Assembly: GCA_010015655.1 (NCBI GenBank)
Contig: ML976688.1
Location: forward strand, 710,319 to 727,925
Direction of reading: 5' to 3'
DNA length: 17,607 nt
Source of the DNA: Bimuria novae-zelandiae CBS 107.79
Taxonomy: Eukaryota > Ascomycota > Dothideomycetes > Pleosporales > Didymosphaeriaceae
This document shows positions 8,561 through 17,515 of the stretch, piece by piece. Each line of letters starts with the position of its first letter. Positions within the stretch are counted from its first letter, which is position 1. Below the pieces are notes generated by a model that saw only the letters and a program-made list of their open reading frames with translations, was not told the DNA's origin and did no database searches. Position numbers and translations under genes: made by a program.

Positions 8561-9850
8561 GTTATTCTAGTATTATAATCTGGCGTAGGTAATGCTTTAG
8601 GGGTCCCTGTAGCTTCTTGGCAAGCCAATAGGCGTCCCATGCATGTGGTCCTTGGACGACCACCTTCGTCTCGCATTAAGACGAGTGGTGTAGCGTACTG
8701 CTGCATATCTAGCAGGTGTCGTCTACTAGTCGCTAGAAGATCTAGTATTTACGGAGGATCTTCTATTCTTCTCTCTCCACCGGTTCCGGGATCTCCTGCG
8801 TGAGATCCACCTCATCGGCTTCTGCCGGCGTGAGGGTGGCCATAGCCACTCGTAGGAGGTTGGTCGTATTGACCTTGGTCTCCTAACCCTCGCAGTCCTT
8901 GGCGAAGTGGCCTTATTTACTATATTAGAGGTAAGCTTTGTCTTTAAACCTCTGCTCTTGTTCTTCCTGTAAGATGCCACTCCTACTCTAGTAGCCCTTT
9001 TTTAGCTTGTACGATTGTTTCCCTTTGCTATTCCTCTTTTTGTACTATTAGGCTTCGTTAGCTATAATAACGTCTCCGTCCGTGTCTCTTCCTGAGGGTC
9101 GGATGCTGGTTTCTTTTTTAGAGAGTAGCTAGGTGCTATGCTGTTTTTCTAGCTTTTGTTTATATAGGCAATTATCTACTTTAATAGTATTATTTATAAG
9201 TTTTTTTAAATTATCTACTTCTCCTTAGTAAACTAGTTTATCCTTAACTGTTTCCTTTAGTCTATTATAATAGGCGATTATAAGTAGGGCTTTTCCTTAT
9301 TTATTAAGTTCCGCTATAATCTGCTTAAACTCTAAGGTATAAAATACTACTAATTTTTTTAACGTAAGTGTTAGAGGCGTATTTTAGCCTAGTATTTTTT
9401 ATTAATTATACTAAATATTTCTTTTATAGCTTTGTAAAAGGACTTATAGTCCTTAAAAGCATTCATAGTAACGTTTAAATTATAATTCTCAAGCTTACTA
9501 TTCTTAAGGAAATTATTAATTATTAGTCTAGCCTATACAACTACTTTATCTTATATATTTATATACGTAACTAGGATCTTATCTTATTCTATCTTAAACC
9601 TTCCTAAATTATAATAGATAAATAGCTTTATTTGCGTTAAGAATATTCTTAGGTAACCTTTTCTAGTATAGGGTTTAGGCTTTAAGACTTTTAATTAATA
9701 CTTTATATCTTCCTAGGTGCTTATCTTTTTACTTATCTAATTAATAATTTCCTAGAGCTAGGCTATTTAAGCTACTTATTTAATAATTATTTCTTTTAGC
9801 GTTTTTTTCTTAAATGCTAAGGCTATAGTTATTAAACTAGGTTTAGCTAT
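8561..9850 (-). pseudogene. Gypsy-1 gag remnant with zinc knuckle
   Basis: The minus-strand frame shows a retrotransposon capsid pattern. Near 9600-9690 it reads LKPKPYTRKGYLRIFLTQIK. Then come MNAFKDYKSFYKAIKEIF (near 9450), LRYLVFYTLEFKQIIAELNK-like residues, and a zinc knuckle at 8892-8933. There the first two cysteines read Tyr (TGC/TGT to TAC/TAT) while GHFAKDC is kept, so metal binding is lost. After the knuckle the frame ATLTPAEADEVDLTQEIP runs on through a lightly mutated patch (about 8590-8900). Gag would form the particle shell and package RNA. The start codon is not fixed: an ATG at about 9872 lies on the edge of the LTR-like repeat and may not be real. An 84-codon ORF in another frame (8726-8980) is a shadow of this gene. 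Confidence 0.75.
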
Positions 9851-9871
9851 TATACTATAAAGTAGTTAAAG

Positions 9872-10103
9872 CATTATAAGGCGCTTATATCTTATTCTAA
9901 TCTAAGTTAGGGTAGTAAGGTATTATAGTACTTTATAAATTATTTAATAATATAAGTTAATGCGACACTTAGCGCGAGGCTAGATAATTTAATTTTATAA
10001 TAAATAAGATAACTATTAGTTTATATAAGAGAACGTACTCGCATAGCAGATATGTAAGTTAACTATAAGGAGCGTAAAAAGGGAACCATCCTGTATGTAT
10101 ATA
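9872..10103 (-). repeat. LTR-like direct repeat, copy B (232 bp)
   Basis: This is the partner of 1567-1798, same orientation and same length. It is more mutated at its left end: GGCGCTTATATCTTATTCTAATC replaces a GC-richer version in copy A, mostly by G-to-A and C-to-T changes. It ends with ATA where copy A has ACA, one C-to-T step. It sits exactly between Gypsy-1 gag and the Gypsy-2 5' LTR, as a 5' LTR of a minus-strand element would. It does not match the probable 3' LTR of Gypsy-1. Confidence 0.6.
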
Positions 10104-10112
10104 TATCCTCCT

Positions 10113-10321
10113 TGTCCTATAGAATCCCACGATATCCCATACTCCAGTTTTATGGGATCTCATGGGATTTCTTAGGACATTACGTGACCGTAGTCACGTG
10201 GTCCCATAATGCCCTATGGTCTTGGCGTCTGAGATAGCCTGGGACGTTACGTAATCCCTAGGTGGGGCCCGAGTGCCGTTATAAGGCCCGTCGTCCCACC
10301 TTCGATCTCTGGACCGTAACA
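10113..10321 (+). repeat. 5' LTR of Gypsy-2 (209 bp)
   Basis: It runs from TGTCCTATAGAATCCCACG to GGACCGTAACA and keeps normal GC, in contrast to the coding part that starts about 17 bases later. A TATA-like word (GTTATAAGG, near 10276-10284) lies about 40 bases before the end. CCTAGCCAGAGC follows directly and would be the primer-binding site, though it does not begin with the usual TGG. The partner 3' LTR is not in the window, so the ends rest on TG..CA and on the start of gag. Confidence 0.6.
10182..10199. promoter_or_regulatory. Perfect inverted repeat with CACGTG core in the Gypsy-2 LTR
   Basis: ACGTGAC, a four-base spacer CGTA, then GTCACGT. The right arm overlaps CACGTG (10195-10200), the E-box recognised by many fungal bHLH factors. 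It lies upstream of the TATA-like word, where LTR control sites sit. Binding is an inference from the motif. Confidence 0.35.
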
Positions 10322-10337
10322 CCTAGCCAGAGCTAAT

Positions 10338-11040
10338 ATAGAAGGCGACGCTATAGATAAGATTATAAAAGATTATAATACTTTCTATACTAAAGTTAAA
10401 TAATATTCTAAAATTACTAACTAGAAAGCTATCGCTAAACAAAACATCTAATAACTTAGATAAACTTATTTAGTAGCTAAATATAAATTCAAATTCCGCA
10501 AGAACGCTAACTAAATTATATAAAATAAGAATAATTTTATAACTATATTTTAAAAAGAATTAAAACAACACGTGCGCGAGGAATTATTACGTAGTAAAGT
10601 AAAAACTAATACCTTATAAGAACTTATAGTAGAAGTACCTCAAATTAATAATAAATAGTATAAACTAGAACGAGACCTACGCTAGAACTAGAATAAAAGC
10701 TATAAACTACCTATAATAAAAGATAACTATTATAACTTTAAGTAGTAGTTACAGCAAAAGAACTAAGTTAATTATAGTTACTAACTAATAGAAGAAATCT
10801 AGTATTACTAAGTTAACGTAATAGAGAAAAGAACAGGAAAGGCAAAAGGCTTTTATAAGTCTAAACAAGGACGTACCCTAGATAGAACCTCTAAACAAGG
10901 GACCAGAACACGACTCTGCTATACATATAACAAACTAGGCTATATAGCCAGGAACTGCAAATCTAAGAATAAGGTCACTAGGTAGTTAAACGGACTAACT
11001 ATTAATAAGGAGGAAACGACTAACAAAAAATAATAATTAA
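10338..11040 (+). pseudogene. Gypsy-2 gag remnant with zinc knuckle
   Basis: The frame reads EGDAIDKIIKDYNTFY, then blocks such as TYLVAKYKFKFRKNAN and ELKQHVREELLRSKVK, typical of Gypsy capsid tails. It ends in a zinc knuckle CYTYNKLGYIARNC (10918-10959). In that knuckle the second Cys and the His are both Tyr, each one C-to-T or G-to-A step from TGT and CAT, so it could not hold zinc. The likely start at 10338-10340 is ATA, one G-to-A step from ATG and only 17 bases after the LTR. The N-terminal capsid part looks missing, so there may be a deletion near the start. Stops at former Q and W codons are frequent. Gag would make the particle shell. Confidence 0.7.
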
Positions 11041-11930
11041 TTAACGCTATTAAATAAATTAACATCTATAATAAAGAATTAGAATAATTAGGGTTACTTA
11101 ACTTACGACTCTACGAGGATACATATAAAGGTTTAGATAAAAAAAAGAAAGAGCTAGTACCTTAATCTCTTATACTTTACCCTAGCTAGAATAAACTAGT
11201 TACTAGTAAAATAATAAGTGTTTTTAACTTATTAGAAGAACATTAACTAAGGGAAGAAGACTTTAGTTTTATAATAATAAAACGTTAAGACTATAAAGTA
11301 GCATTTTATTATGCCTACTAACCTAACTTAGTTAGCAAGGTAGCACGTAAAATAGCAGACTATTGCTATGCACATAAAGACACTAAGAAGGGGTACCTAA
11401 ATAAAAACCTAAACTACAAACTATAGTATAACCTAGACCACCGCAACCCTATGCACGATACTATATAATAAACCCTCTATAGAGAAGACTAATATACCTT
11501 TTATTACTAAGCTAAGGAATATAGCTACTTTTCCTAAATATATTAATAATACTAATAGGAGTAGTTTAACTACCCTATCGCCTAGTATAATATTTATCTT
11601 TAAGATGGACGCGAAACACGATATTTTCTATACTTTAACTAAGTAATAAACTAAGTAATATTACTACTAGTTAATAAAAAATACGTATTAGATATATGGC
11701 GAAAGTGCTTACACCCTAACTATAAGAAATATAAGGAATAAAAGGAAGAGTATGGATTTAATTATATACTAAAGGGTACTATAAACCTTAGGATTAAATT
11801 AGTAATAAAGGATAAAGACAGTAAAGCTTCCTAAGAAAAGGCTTAGTAATAGCCTTAGGAAAAAAATAAAAAAGGACGCCTTAAACCTATAAAGCTAGTA
11901 ATAAAGAAGATATCTTTTTTAGACCTCAAC
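11041..11930 (+). pseudogene. Gypsy-2 gag-pol linker, degraded
   Basis: The zinc knuckle is followed by about 890 bases of weakly conserved coding remnant. It includes YAHKDTKKGYLNKNLNYKL, LDHRNPMHDTI and LDIWRKCLHPNYKKYKE before the protease. This resembles the variable linker that many fungal Gypsy elements carry between gag and protease. I assign no enzymatic role. Stops are frequent and the frame is not traced without doubt all the way. Confidence 0.45.
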
Positions 11931-12854
11931 TTAGGCAGGAAAACGTCTTTAAGGAAGTAAATATTACTAATAGTTAAATATTAATTAAGCTACCAGTACA
12001 GCTTAAAGAAATATAGATAAAAGCCATGCTAGACTTAAGAATATAGGAAAGTTATATATTAAGAAAAGTACTTAATAGAGTAGGACTCTATAAGCGTAAG
12101 AAGGCTATACCCTATGCTATTTATATCGCGAATAGATAACTAATACCTAGCAAAGTAACAATTAAATACAAGTTTAAAATAACCCTTATAATTTATAAAT
12201 ACTAAGAATTAATTACCCTTCATATTATTAAGGAAGCTAATTACAACATAATTTAAAGATTATCCTAGTTAAGGAAGCATAATCCTATAATTAACTAAGA
12301 AAAGAAAAAGCTATCTTTTAAGCGCTATAACTATGTATTATAAGCAAAGCCTACGTATTAATAGAATATAATAGTAAATAAGAAAGCTATTAATAGTATA
12401 GTCTTGCAATAAATAGTTAAAAAACAGGAAACACCCTTAGCAGACGCTGGCAGGAACTACCAGGTCACAGAGCGCAAGAAGATAGAAGACAGTACAAACC
12501 ATGAAATTCTAAAATGCTACCAAGCCTAGAATTATATGTTTACAGTGAGAGAGGGAAAAGTAAATCTTCTAGAACATCAACCCTAGGATTATGCGATTAA
12601 CCTAGAAGAAGGGAAAACGCCACCCTTTAGACTACTATATAGTAAATTTAAAAAAGAGCTCTAGCAAGAAAAAGAGTTTATTAGACCTTTAAAATTACTG
12701 GTAGCAAGTCCTTTTATATTTATCCTAAAAAAGGACGGACAACTAAGGCCCTGCGTAAACTATAGGAAACTTAATAATATAATAATTAAGAATTAATTCT
12801 TAGTACTAAATATCTTAGAACTCTAAGACTAACTCTTAAGAGCTAATATCTTTA
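11931..12854 (+). pseudogene. Gypsy-2 pol remnant: protease and start of RT, truncated
   Basis: The protease region shows AMLDLRI and ESYILRKVLNRVGL (catalytic Asp at 12032-12034). The Ser and Gly after the Asp are now Leu and Arg (TTA, AGA), each one transition from Ser and Gly codons. Further on it reads EANYNII, LRKHNPIIN and LSFKRYNYVL, then the RT entry: DYAINLEEGKTPPF, EKEFIRPLKLLVASPFIFI, KKDGQLRPCVNYRKLNN and LLRANIF, where it ends. The catalytic core of RT, RNase H and integrase are absent because the Copia LTR starts at 12855. The spacing before FIRPLK is short compared with most Gypsy RTs, so a small deletion is likely there. Confidence 0.8.
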
Positions 12855-12900
12855 TGTTGGTATCAAACCTGCGCAACACTGCTACGGCTTTCACCGCCAT

Positions 12901-12946
12901 GCAGTTTGCCTGCGGCTTGTTGCGCAGTTTGCCTGTGGTTTGTTGC
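12901..12946 (+). repeat. 23-bp tandem repeat in the U3 part of the Copia LTR
   Basis: Two adjacent units GCAGTTTGCCTG(C/T)GG(C/T)TTGTTGC differ only by two C/T changes. A partly complementary word (GGAACAAACCACGC, about 12970-12983) follows just before the TATA-like box. In LTR U3 regions such units often act as enhancers, but that is an inference. Confidence 0.65.
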
Positions 12947-12985
12947 GCTAGTCCTGATCGGGCTAGCAGGGAACAAACCACGCTT

Positions 12986-12993
12986 GATAAATA
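12986..12993 (+). promoter_or_regulatory. TATA-like box of the Copia LTR
   Basis: GATAAATA is followed within 30 bases by CTCTCACAGCAGCCCACC, a plausible transcription start zone. It is placed correctly within the LTR but not proven. Confidence 0.4.
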
Positions 12994-13096
12994 CCTCTCA
13001 CAGCAGCCCACCACAATAGATCTGCAATTAAGAATCAAATTAATACCACATCGTTGCAACGAAGTCTTGATCCAGCAGCCTATTGCCGTATCAACA

Positions 13097-13423
13097 CTGA
13101 TCAGTGGTTGCTACACCACAGATCGGCAAGATATACTGTGTACAGGGAATCTCAGCGCACGTTTCAGGCTGAGTATTCTGGCGATAGAAGCGGTTAGCGC
13201 ATGCCTCCTCCCCTACTAAGGCCCAGGATACAGCATCGCTAGTGCGAAGTACAGGTACGACAAGCTCACTGCTATCCTGCATCAGAATCAGCGGCGCCTC
13301 GTATCTGAAGGATCTCTCCGCCTGGATTGTCCCTACCAAGGCTCAGTTCGGAAGGAGATTTGCGTTAACCACGCTAACCCTCGTCAATCACGCTAATTAC
13401 AGGCCCACATCTAAAACGCCATT
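13097..13423 (+). other. Copia leader between LTR and gag
   Basis: This is 327 bases of normal composition with no domain. CTGATCAGTGGTTGCTACACC follows the LTR and includes TGGTTGC, a possible primer-binding site seven bases or so in. An 82-codon minus-strand frame and plus-strand short frames here have no family match and are treated as chance. Confidence 0.5.
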
Positions 13424-16400
13424 ATGAAGTACACCCAAACAAAAGACCGCTCGTAGTACCTAGACAAGACAATCTACAAGGACTAGTACACTAATTAAGA
13501 TTTTAACATCGCCGACGCCACCGTTAATATAGACAAACTTAACACCACAGTTATCAACTGGATGATACAGGTGGAAGAAGATGACATATTTAACCTGTTT
13601 CTACTACTTAAGTTTAAGGAGCATTTTAAGAACTTTACCCGCGATCTCTTTAACAGCATTAACAAGCGCATCTGAAAAGCACTTAAAGAGCTCCTCCGCT
13701 AGCAAGGTATTTATATTAAGCAAGGTAATAGTAATAGTTTCCCTAACTAATTCGCAGAACTCCTCACATTAACCGCCGTCCTAAAATGGCCCGCTGAGCA
13801 TCTTAAGCTTATAAGGCTCTGCGAAGGCTTTAAGTGCCACTAGATTATAGATAATAAAGAATAATAGTGGCAGCAGCGAGCTCCGCTAGGTGGAGGATTA
13901 TTATTATTATTACAACCTAGATTTACGCCTGTGCAGAACAACTCTTATTTGCTTACTAACCTCGCCAAGTTATACACGCCGGAGCAGAAGTATTCAGGTG
14001 ACAAATACAATATCCTTAAGACGAAGATTAAGGTGTTCAACGACCTCTGCACCAAGATTAGGATTAATAAGGATAAGCAGTATAAAATGGCACTCTTTGT
14101 TATACTTACTAGCTAAGCGCTTTAGTATTACTACGATTACATTGCTCCCCAGGCGCTTACGCTTACTTATAATATAATGCTCGACAAGCTGCGCACGTAC
14201 TTTAACACCACACAAGCTTACCAGATGTACCTCTAGGAGTGGCATAGCACTACGCTCAAGAGCGTCATAACTACTAACCCTAAGAAAGACCCTATAGAGT
14301 GTCTTGAAATAGTTATTAGTAAGATGAACATGCTCTATCAGGCACTATTACAGGACTAGGGTGAGAGCTATAATTAGTATTTACTTGCGCAACAGCTCCT
14401 CAGCGCATGTCGTGGCATTAAAGCAACTACTATAGCTTGCTTAAAGCTAGCGACCACATTTAAAGGTGTTGCTGCAGATCTCCGCAACGCAGTCAGCATG
14501 TGGTTGAGCTATCATCCTAATAGCCAGTTTCTATCACGAGATGCAGATGAGCAGTATTACACCAACCGCCGCTACATCCGCAATGATCGACAAGCTACAG
14601 GATCATTAGATGATGATTACCACAGCCACCGCTATTAAGGTCAAGGCGGATCGCGCGGCAATCGATTTAACAATAACCGTTATTTAAACTACTTAGGCAA
14701 TCGCCGCAACAAGACATGCTTTATCTGTAAGCAGCCTAAGTACTAGTCAACTCGACACTTAAAGAAGGAGCGCATGGAGCATCGCCAACGCTATTACTAA
14801 TACGCTCAAGATAATCCTAATGCCCCAAGCTATAGAGTGTTTCTCGCCGGCTATGAAGGCATAGAGCTTGAAGACAGCGACAGCAGCGACAATAATGCTA
14901 GTAATAATAACATTAAAGCATATTTTGCTAACCACGTCTACTTAACTGTATCCTGCGGCAAGGTTGATGGCGACGCTATCGTCTCTAGCCTTAATAACGC
15001 TGCCGCACTTTATGTAATTACAGGCGATAATCCTTATATCTCTAGTAAAGCAAATAAAGATGCTTAACTCTTCTTATTTAATTCACGCTACGGCGTAGAT
15101 ATCTTTTAAGATATTATGCCTAACACTAGTGCAGCCAGTGTCTTAACTATTAGAAAAACACAAGTAAAGGCGCTGCAGCTTATCCAACCGTCTGCAGTCA
15201 TTAATAAGTCCACCATAGGACATTATTAAATCTAATTTAGAAATAATCTAGAGTGTTTCTCCCTTAGCGACGTTAATGTTAGCACGCTATTTAGTACGAT
15301 CACCTTTATAGTAATGCTAACTAACACACTATTTCTACTCTGCTTAAATAATATAGATTATCATGGTATCTTCTTTAACAACGTCAATAATATGCTCGTT
15401 CAAGGTGGCAAAGAATTCCCAATTGTCCGCAAATGGGGACATCCATGGCTCCTGCTTAATAAACAAGAGACTATTGTCCACTACTTAACCAAGACTAAGC
15501 TGCGCCAGCTTCACCAACGCTTTGGCTATCCTGCTACTGGACGACTGCATAAGATCCTTAGCAAAGCAGGCTATAAAGACATTAACAAGGACATTATTAA
15601 TCGCATTAATAAGTACTGTCACCAGTGTTAAATCCACAGCAAAGCACCTAGCTATTTCCGCTTCACCGTCCGCAATAACATGGACTTCAACTTATACGTT
15701 ATTATCGATGTAATATACATTAATCAGAAACCAGTACTCTACGTAGTTAATAAAGCTACAGCTTTTTAAGCTGCTCAATTTATACTAAACATCTAGGTAA
15801 ACACTACTTGGGATCTCCTTCGCGCTATGTAGATTAACATATACGTTGGTCCTCCCGACGTTATTAAGACAGATGCTGGCAAGAACTTTATTACTAACAA
15901 GTTTATTAACAACGCCACATCACTTGTAATTAAGGTTAAGGAAGTCCTAGTAGAGGCACATTATTTAATTAGTAAGATTAAGCGCTATTATGCTCCTATC
16001 CGCCGTACTTATAGGGTGATCTCTGTAGACGTTAGACGCACAACCGCTCCCGAACATATCTTACAGATGGCTGTCAAGGCTGTTAATAACACCGCAGGTC
16101 CTAACGGACTTATCCTAACTCTTCTCGTCTTTAGAGTATATCCTCGCCTGTCAAAGAAATCACCACTATTACTATCTATTACCGCCCGCGGCGCTGCAGT
16201 GCGCAAAGTAATAGCTAAAGTACGTAAGATTAAGGCAAAGCGCTAAGTTAATAAGGCTCTTATAACTCGCAATAGTCCTAACGCAACTAATATCTTACTA
16301 TTACCTATCCTAAGTAGCGTTAAGGTCTAGCGAGAGAACTATAAATAGTCTGGCCCATATTAGATAATTGCCCTCCACGTTAACAAGCAATCCATGGTTA

Positions 16401-17515
16401 TTAAAATTAATAATAAATAAATTACTTTCCGCATCACCGTAGTGCGCCCGTATCATGCAGACGATACGACCACTATTACCCCTCCCGTAAAGGACGAGGA
16501 CAACAGTGGCTCTGGCGATAATTTTACTCCTATTATAGAAGAGCCCGCGCCCAAGCGTAAGCGCGATAGGCCAAAAGGCTTAAGGAACAAGCTAAAACCT
16601 AACAAAGTTATAACTACTATAGTTAACCTTAATTAACGTGAGCGTGATAATCTTGTCCTGGCTAAGAAGCTACGAGTAGTCGGCAAGATTATAACACTAG
16701 GGCAACTATTTAAAGCATCTATAAAGGCAGAAATTAACGCCCTTATAACATAAGGCGTCTTCTGCTTCGAGAAGTACAGTCCCTACTATCACAACAAGAT
16801 CCGCATCTTTAAGTCACGCATTATTAATAAAGTTAAGGGTAAGACTACTAATCGCTTGTACGAAAAGTCCCGTCTTGTTATCTAAGGATACGCTGATAAC
16901 GATAAAAAGCTTGTCCTAACATAGTCTCCCACCATCCAGCGTGCAAGCCAGCGTGTGATTATCGCTCTAGCACCATCACTGTTGAAGCTGGGCATGTACC
17001 TCTGGCTCCGTGACATCACTCAGGCCTATACGCAATCGGATGATCCACTCCAGCGTACTATTATAGCTGACATACCAGCCCAACTCAAGGAAAGTTATCC
17101 AACAAACACAGTTATAGTTATTATTAAGCTGCTATACGGCATTGCTGAAGCAGGTGCCTATTGGTGGTTAACGTATAATAAACACCACACCGAGACTCTC
17201 CACATAGTAACATCCACTTATAATCCATGCCTACTTATTAGTAAAGCCAGTAGCAAGTGCTTCGGCATTATTAGCATGCAAACTAACGACACGCTTGGCC
17301 TGTCTAACAAAGCTTTTACAGATCTTGAGGACTAAGAGCTGCGTTTTAAGGCCAAGCCTAAGCAGTTTCTCTCACCGGACGCGCAAATTAACTTTAACGG
17401 CTACATTATTAAGCTTAATAATAATAATTGCGCTATTACTCTACGCCAGAAGAAGCAAGGCGAGAAGCTAGAAATAGCTAATAATAAGTAATTATATATT
17501 TAACAGCGCGCTCGA
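13424..17515 (+). pseudogene. Copia gag-pol polyprotein, RIP stops, truncated in RT
   Basis: A single frame from ATG 13424 runs for about 1360 codons, interrupted only by stop codons. Gag: TTVINWMIQVEEDDIFN and, further on, YTPEQKYSGDKYNILKTKI (near 13970-14030). Zinc knuckle KTCFICKQPKY (about 14711-14743), with a stop where a Trp is usual. Pre-integrase zinc finger LHQRFGYPATGRLHKIL to NKYCHQC (15510-15629). Integrase core IIDVIYIN and IKTDAGKNF; the third catalytic acidic residue is Lys at 15980-15982 in SKIKRYYAP. A basic linker PKRKRDRPKGLRNK near 16550-16590. RT from about 16640: KGKTTNRLYEKSRLVI, SPTIQRASQRVIIALAPS, LRDITQAYTQSDD (first Asp kept), LLYGIAEAGAYWW, and MQTNDTLGLS, where the Asp pair reads Asn-Asp (17285-17290). 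It breaks off after a QRAR remnant near 17510, before RNase H. The polyprotein would build particles, copy RNA and integrate DNA. Confidence 0.88.

Larger units (their letters stand above)
4432..10103 (-). mobile_element. Gypsy-1: chromovirus-type Ty3/Gypsy retrotransposon, RIP-killed
   Basis: On the minus strand the order is gag with zinc knuckle, protease, reverse transcriptase, RNase H, integrase, chromodomain, polypurine tract and probable 3' LTR. This is the order of Ty3/Gypsy chromoviruses. The left end (4432) is set by the probable 3' LTR. The right end is less sure: gag begins near 9850, and the 232-bp repeat at 9872-10103 sits where a 5' LTR should be but does not resemble the 4432-4655 LTR. 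So either the 5' LTR is lost, or the repeat belongs to another insertion, or my 3' LTR is wrong. The body carries many TAA/TAG stops and at least two RT deletions. Confidence 0.75.
10113..12854 (+). mobile_element. Gypsy-2: 5' part of a Ty3/Gypsy element, split by a Copia insertion
   Basis: On the plus strand there is a 5' LTR (10113-10321), gag with zinc knuckle, a linker, protease and the first part of reverse transcriptase. The RT frame stops short at codons for ANIF (up to 12854), where the Copia LTR begins. The missing 3' half should lie beyond the Copia, outside this window. The body is strongly RIP-mutated while its LTR is not. Confidence 0.8.
12855..13096 (+). repeat. 5' LTR of the Copia element (242 bp)
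   Basis: It starts TGTTGGTATCAAAC and ends CCGTATCAACA, so its ends are near-perfect inverted copies (TGTTGGTATC against TGTTGATACG). Inside, GCAGTTTGCCTG starts two 23-bp tandem units (12901-12923 and 12924-12946), and a TATA-like GATAAATA lies at 12986-12993, about 100 bases before the end. It is not RIP-mutated. The plus-strand 121-codon and minus-strand 76-codon ORFs across it are chance openings, not genes. Confidence 0.75.
12855..17515 (+). mobile_element. Ty1/Copia retrotransposon inserted in Gypsy-2, 3' end broken
   Basis: A 5' LTR (12855-13096), a 327-bp leader and a gag-pol frame run without frameshift to about 17515. The insertion point lies inside the Gypsy-2 RT. The likely target duplication on the left is CTTTA, to be matched beyond the 3' LTR. 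The LTR and leader look unmutated and the coding part carries fewer RIP changes than either Gypsy, as expected of a later arrival. RNase H and the 3' LTR are missing from the window. Confidence 0.85.

Noticed and set aside
8726..8980. 84-codon Arg/Ser-rich minus-strand ORF
   Set aside because: It overlaps the Gypsy-1 gag zinc knuckle in a different frame. The gag frame carries the recognisable family pattern.
9770..9790. Extension of the 232-bp repeat leftward, from a shared TTAAGCTACTTA near 1444 and 9772
   Set aside because: The match is short and low complexity. Careful alignment loses similarity at 1567 and 9872, so I treat it as chance.
12854..13219. 121-codon plus-strand ORF, longest but one in the window
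   Set aside because: It starts at the first base of the Copia LTR region and runs through LTR and leader with no protein family pattern. Normal GC content makes chance openings likely.
13994..14245. 83-codon minus-strand ORF
   Set aside because: It is antisense to Copia gag, whose frame continues on both sides.
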